Source: Brienomyrus brachyistius (lineage: Eukaryota > Chordata > Actinopteri > Osteoglossiformes > Mormyridae). From it: 64,000 bases of DNA. The notes beneath the pieces are model-generated. The model made no database searches, was not told the DNA's origin, and worked only from the letters and a program-made list of their open reading frames with translations. Shown here one piece after another: positions 36,900 through 64,000 of this stretch. A program made the position numbers and the translations under genes. Each line of letters starts with the position of its first letter. Positions within the stretch are counted from its first letter, which is position 1. The stretch is from contig NC_064540.1 in assembly GCF_023856365.1 (NCBI RefSeq), forward strand, positions 7,974,501-8,038,500, in the 5' to 3' direction.

Positions 36900-38944
36900 T
36901 AGACTGATAAAAGATGTCAGAGGTTCTTCAACCTCTCCAGTTGTAAAACATTTATATACCTTTCTGGCAATGCTTTCTAACAATCCCACTGAGAATTTTT
37001 GATTAATTTATAAGCTCAGAACTAAATTAGTACTTACATAATAAAAATGATTTATTCAGATTTGACTTCACAAGACATTAAACAGGGTGTCCAAGACTTT
37101 TGGGAGTAAGTTTGTGTTGAATAATAAGTGCAAATTACTGTAAATACCTGATTATGATCTTTGAAACTTAAATGAGAATTTGGCAGAGAATCTCAAAAGT
37201 TGAAATATTAAAAAGACTGCAAATAATCTCGGCATATTTTAAAAAGAAGGTCATATTTTAACATAAGGTACAACAGATTAATCATTATTAATTAAAAATA
37301 ACGGAGCAAAAGTTCAAAGCAGCGGAATATTATAAATATAACACAAATATAAGCATGCATTTATATTATTAGTAAAAATACCAAAGTGATAAATACAAAT
37401 AAAAAAAACTGCAGTCAAATACCTTATTTCAGCAACAAAGATGATAGAAAGCCTGCTAATCATTTTCAAACCTACTGCATTGCGTCTGACTTTTGTGAAG
37501 GGAAAGAACTTCAAGACCAATTAGATATAAAAGTATGGTCAGAAACTAGCTTCACAGTAAAACTAAGTGTCTATTTTTGCATTTAATCCAAATAAGAACG
37601 CTGTCGTACGGTTAGTAAATCAAGTATCACATTTTATTAAATATATAATCTGACATCTGTCATAAGTGTAACCCCTTTCATTTTTAATGTGTAATCTGCT
37701 ATGGCCAGTATGATATCACGTTTACCATTGAAAAATGAGTTTTACTGCATCATATATCTAGAATTTAAATGGTATAATTTGATCCTTTGTTGGCTACATA
37801 GTGAATACATGAGGTTATTCGGAGGAACTTCAGTAACTTTAGCTCTACACTAAGCTGCCCTATTTCAGACACTGGGAATTTTCTTGCCTGAATAACTTAG
37901 ATGGACACCATCCACAGTACATTAAAGTGCTCCATCCCCCTCTTTGGTCAGTCACAGAAATGCTCGGTGTTGCAAATCTGAAACTGGGAGAGACAAGAAC
38001 TATAACCAACTTGTTCCAGAACATCATGCCTCTAGGCCAAAACGGACAGAATTTAAGCTGCCTTAGCTCTGTTCTTCAAGCAGCTTAAATGATCCCAGGA
38101 ACCCGTATACTCCAAAATATTTTACTGTTAGGGTTAGGATTACTCAGGGGTTCAGAGTTGCTGCAGTTGTCATCTGCCATGCTCATGTGTGGAAAAACAT
38201 GGTGAAAGAAGACTTCTGCCCACCAATATTCCAGCCTCTTCTGCTAGTATGGGGGGGGGGGGTGAAATATGGCTGCAGTCTGCATTTATGGTAAAAAGAA
38301 AGATACATGAAAATCATTTTGCATGATGTAGGGTAATCAGTAAAATGCCAGCTATAGTTATGCTTTGCGTTATTTTAAATATTTTATGCGGTCTTCATAA
38401 TTATAGATCAATTTATCACCTAAGGTCGTTTAGATGCCACACATTTCATAACAGTGAGGTAATCCCCAAAAGTTTATAAAATAAGTTTTTTCCAAAAAAT
38501 GCCATCAATACTCAATCAATCAGACACTAATTTAGATTTCTACTTTAGAACTGCACAATTTGTTTTTGAACTGGGGCATTACATACTTCAAACAAGGTTT
38601 TCCCTGCACCTGGACAGCCAGTGATAAGTAAAAGCAAATCACTCCAGTCTGACACTAAACACTACTAAGAATCCTGTAATATATACCTCTGACATTTGTG
38701 TAATCTTTCAGTAAAACCATATGCTCATTTATTAGAACTAAAGTTATGATGATGATAATATTAGTACTTTTATTCATGATGTATTCAATTCTGAAGAATA
38801 ACTTGTACATATCTATATACTGTATGTTATATACTGTATATACATATACAAGGTATATATATGCTTTTAAAACCATTTCTAAATCTCTCTATCAAACTAC
38901 ATGTTAAAAATACTTTAATTACTAGTATCAGTTAATTGGTCACA

Positions 38945-39030
38945 AGAACACATGACCAAATAGAGAAGGTTATTTCTGCTGAGTGAGTTAAAATCTCTCT
39001 ATAAAATAAACTGCCTTCGGGTACTACAAG
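38945..39030 (+). promoter_or_regulatory. Core promoter of copy C
   Basis: TATA box at 39000-39006 (TATAAAA) followed by a 5' exon ending in the donor ag|gtaagt at 39053. The block CACATG plus accaaata (38949-38961) and the following ttctgctgag are shared with A and B. Nearly everything else in the 5' flank has diverged. A site at 38904-38913 (TTAAAAATAC) misses the MEF2 consensus by one base. Expression may therefore differ from A and B (inference). Confidence 0.7.
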
Positions 39031-39878
39031 GGTTGACAGTGACACAGCAAAGGTAAGTGAACGTTTTTACAACAAGTTATATTCAACTGATGCTAACTTT
39101 AAAATAAAATTGATATTCAAATGACATTTAAATGAATGTTTATATTAAACTGTTGAAAGCAAAGAACAAAATGTAACAATACTTGGCAAATTCTTAGTAG
39201 AGTCAGTCCTGCCACAACGTGTGACATCAAAGTGTGAATCTGATCTAACGCAAGTTCGGCATGTTCAGTTGAAGTGGATTCTAAGCAATTCTCCAGAGAT
39301 TCATAAGAACCACAGGAGATGTTTAGGATATAATTAATTAATATATTATTATTTAAAATCCATATAATTTCATTAATGGCCACACTGTTTTCATTTAATT
39401 CATTTGGCATAAGTTACTAAGTTTCAGAGTCACATTCCCCTAACCCTATTTTTCTCAATGGATATGTGTATTTTAGTATGTAATTTTAGTGAATGCAAAG
39501 TTTTTCCAGGAACGTGTTGGTCGCGTTGTAGCAGCATTCACTGGATTTAAAAATCAGTTTCACAAAAATCAGTAAAAAATTCAATCAAATGTTAAAAGTT
39601 TCCTTTGCAGAGTTCCACCTTCTATCTTTCTCTACTGGCCTTAAAGGAGATAAATGAAATATAATGTTAAATATAATAATGTTTCAGATATGGCACATAC
39701 TTTACAAATCCAGATTGTTATAACACATTTTATTAATTTCAAACATATTCAGTTTATTAGCCAACATTATTATGGTTATTCAGTTATTTCACTGTTTTAT
39801 CTGGCAACAATGAGTGTGGAAGGATGACTCCACATGGTCATTTTTTAAAAGCATCACTAATTTTAGCGAACCACCATC
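39030..39878 (+). other. 5' untranslated region of copy C, exon 2 donor lost
   Basis: Exon 1 is about 39030-39052 (donor gtaagt). The counterpart of exon 2 is 39611-39649, after the acceptor ctttgcag, but the base pair where A and B have the GT donor reads AT (39650-39651). The exon 3 leader is 39867-39878, after the acceptor attttag. Exon 1 may splice straight to exon 3, or a different donor may be used. Confidence 0.5.
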
Positions 39879-61777
<21,899 letters not shown>

Positions 61778-61880
61778 GGGATGAAAACAGCCTGAGACAA
61801 AGTAACAAGAAACCATATAATATGACTTTCTTGTGAATTGTCTTTCTTTATCAATAAAGTTACTTCTTCATATCTTCAGA
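61778..61880 (+). terminator. 3' UTR and poly(A) signal of copy C
   Basis: AATAAA at 61853-61858. The first 65 bases match A and B almost base for base; the A-rich segment just before the signal is missing. Confidence 0.85.
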
Positions 61881-62100
61881 AAGTCTTGTACATTTTTCAT
61901 GAATACATCTGTATATTACTTTTGAACAATGAAATGGATCATTGATACTCTGTAGAACATAATACATGCTGATAGACCATTTTAAAAGCAAATAAAATTC
62001 TCATGGTCTTTTTTAAATCAATATCTTACTTTCCCGTTTGGATAAATTTTACTTGATCAATTTTGCTCTTTAATGGCATTATGTAATGCTGGCATTTTAT

Positions 62101-62198
62101 TTGCCATGAATTAAGTTTATGATATTGAATGAAATGTGTGACCATGCCCCAGTCAGTGAAAGTATGTTCCCTACCCCTAGACCTCAGAGGGTTAACCC
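62101..62198 (+). mobile_element. 3' end fragment of a piggyBac-like element
   Basis: About 95 bases match the right end of the intron 27 element (8562-8655), ending in cctcagaggg and an intact TTAA. The left end is not found nearby. This copy shows what the decayed right end in copy A originally looked like. Confidence 0.65.
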
Positions 62199-62670
62199 CT
62201 ACCCAGCCCTACCCTTAATCATAAGTAACCAAACAAAATACAAATCTTTTGGAAAGTTTTTTGATCGCAGTCACCGATTTATATAAAATTAAGGTAATCC
62301 TTATTGAGACCAGAAAAAAGTCCCCAAAACGCGACAAAATAACATTTTTTTATCACATTGTGGGGACATTTGGTCCCCACAACGTAAGGTATACCTGGAC
62401 CACACACACACACACACACACAAATGTTTGTATTCATATATTTGTAGGAATGGTCCATTCATTTCAATGGGGAAAACCCCAATCCCAACAATAATGACCT
62501 TAACCCATACCCAACCCTAACCATAACCATAAGTAACCAAACAAAATACAAGGCTTGTTTCGTTTTTCGACTGCAGACGGAGATTTGTATGAAATTGAGC
62601 CTCTCCTTGTGGGGATCGAAAAAATAACATCAAAATTACAGGTTATCACACTGGTCCTTAAAATATAATA
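62195..62670. repeat. Dimeric dispersed repeat downstream of copy C
   Basis: Two similar halves share 'aaccataagtaaccaaacaaaatacaa'-type text (62216-62245 and 62520-62552), with 'tggggacatttggtccccacaa' in the first. A (CA)n run at 62399-62422 lies between. Family known to me only as a common teleost repeat. Confidence 0.5.
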
Positions 62671-62678
62671 TACATATA

Positions 62679-62699
62679 CCCCCCCCCCCCCCCCCCCCC
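62679..62699 (+). repeat. Homopolymer of 21 C
   Basis: Uninterrupted C run, poly(G) on the minus strand. Confidence 0.95.
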
Positions 62700-62868
62700 A
62701 ATGTGCATGCACGCACACGCACACACACAACTAAACATCACAATACTGGCAAAATAGACATTAGCCAAAGGGTATTATGTTTAAACCTATTTATCTGTCG
62801 AGCATTACGATATTGAGAATTACACAGTAATACAATAAGAGTAAGTATTTCTAGTTTCTGTTACTGCA

Positions 62869-63038
62869 TATATCGCTGCAGCTTGGAGCCGAGTCTCAAG
62901 TGGGAGGAGCAATGTCGAGTAGGAGGGGTTTATAATGATGGTTAGGATTAGGCTATCAGATGATAATAGCCCCCAGTTATAAACCTTTCCCACATTGCCC
63001 CTCCCACTTGACATCCAGCTCCTGGCTGCAGTGATATA
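62869..63038. repeat. 170-base hairpin element downstream of copy C
   Basis: Arms of about 65 bases, 62869-62938 and 62968-63038, are inverted copies (tatatcgctgcagc ... gctgcagtgatata), with a loop of about 30 bases. Likely a palindromic MITE. Confidence 0.7.
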
Positions 63039-64000
63039 CCTCTCTTTTGAATGGCTAGAAGAACAGAGCATTAGTTCCTTAACTTTGCCCAGGGGGCACC
63101 ATAGCCATCCCATGTATTTAATCAAAAGCTCACTTAATCAATTAACTTAAATAATGAATTAACTTAATGAGGTATTAACTATCCAAACAAGGTGTGCTAG
63201 TGTTTGAGTTTAACAAATACATAGAAATATTATGAAATAGCAGGATCAGCCACTGTTAATCTACAAGTGAAACCACGCCACCAACCACAAGATTTGAGCC
63301 CCAAATCTTCTGAAGGCAAAGCCTTCTCCATCTGTGGGAGGTGGCTTATACAGTTCCTTCATAGAGCATTTTTACGTATGCTTAATATTCTTTGGTATGT
63401 GCTATGCTTAAAACACAGGTTCTGAGACAAGTTCAATTCGGGCACTGAACAATCAATTTCTTCGTGGACTTTTTTTGTAGCCATTGGCCTTCTTGGAGAT
63501 GAACATGCAGCCAAGATTCAGCTGCCTAGAAGAAATGACCAAGTTCTTGTCCTTGTACTTGATACCACTGACCTTTGTGGGGCCCACCATACCAGTCGAG
63601 GTAAAAAGGCCATTCAACGTTGAGGCATCTCCATGCTGCGCAATGTGCCAAACCCACAGCTAATGTACATAGCCAAAACACTATTTTTGGTGCGCCATAT
63701 TTACACCAGAGTGAAACAGAAAATCATGGAAAGTCACAATGCAATTCCTTTACTGGGATGAACATTAAAAAAAATATCAAGCCAGCTATGGACTCTCGAG
63801 TTACATTCAGTCAAATATTATTTTTTTCAATTTTTTTTTTTTGTTATTTTAGCAGATGCTTGAAACAATACAAACAACAACCTTAACTGGAAGTGGTTGA
63901 AGGATAAAAAATTATCAATTAATTCATTGCTCGATACTGTATAAAACCAAATACAAAACACAGATAAAAGGCAGTGTTTGTTCCACTTTGTAATCAATAC

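Larger units (their letters stand above)
34652..38944. other. Intergenic region between copies B and C
   Basis: About 4.3 kb with no gene: a SINE-like repeat (34735-34905), two long SINE copies (35113-35935), the solo LTR (36602-36899), a run of 12 G at 38251-38262 and AT-rich unassigned DNA up to the C promoter. Confidence 0.7.
61881..64000. other. Region downstream of copy C
   Basis: No gene found. The first 100 bases still resemble the 3' flank of A and B. Then follow the piggyBac-like end, the dimeric repeat, the C run and the 170-base hairpin. 63040-64000 is unassigned, apart from an open minus-strand stretch at 63454-63635 with no recognisable family. Confidence 0.6.

Noticed and set aside
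63454..63635. Minus-strand open stretch of about 60 codons resembling a protein tail
   Set aside because: No family recognised, no start, no matching exon nearby; may be a retropseudogene piece, but unsupported.

Overview
The window looks like nuclear DNA from a teleost fish. It carries three complete fast-skeletal-type muscle myosin heavy chain (MYH) genes, head to tail on the + strand. Each has the vertebrate skeletal MYH exon plan: two non-coding 5' exons and 39 coding exons of the usual sizes (157, 28, 64, 150, 171, 307, 390, 309, 204 bp and so on). Several interspersed repeats are of types I associate with fish. The species cannot be fixed from the sequence. Tandem fast MYH clusters are established for teleosts.

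Layout. Copy A: TATA box at 98, ATG 1136, stop 14107-14109, poly(A) signal 14194. Copy B: TATA box 20696, ATG 21749, stop 34294-34296, poly(A) signal 34381. Copy C: TATA box 39000, ATG 39879, stop 61775-61777, poly(A) signal 61853. I joined every coding exon by hand. All three reading frames stay open from ATG to stop, with GT/AG at every coding intron, giving 1934, 1934 and 1935 residues. I found no other protein-coding gene. The gaps (about 14.22-20.59 kb, 34.40-38.94 kb and 61.88-64 kb) hold repeats and unassigned DNA.

A and B are close sisters, alike from promoter to about 250 bp past the poly(A) site. They share an intron 39 insertion that C lacks. C is more divergent in promoter, N-terminus, loop 1, loop 2, converter and intron content. 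Its transcription unit is about 23 kb against 14 kb because its introns took in a Tc1/mariner-like element, SINEs, a degraded Ty3/gypsy-like retroelement, microsatellites and foldback elements.

The most interesting signal is the mosaic relationship of the copies. Intron 32 to intron 33 and intron 36 are alike in A and C but foreign in B. Intron 35 is alike in B and C but not A. Exon 8, exon 13 and exon 40 are nearly identical in all three while neighbouring segments differ. This is the pattern expected from repeated gene conversion or unequal exchange, and B seems to carry patches from a fourth MYH copy not in this window. Other points: a piggyBac-like insertion in A with its clean empty site in B, a solo LTR with perfect 5-bp target duplication, a decayed duplicate of exon 6 in C, loss of the GT donor at C's non-coding exon 2, and several large hairpin-forming elements. 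I did not find an undescribed biochemical system.
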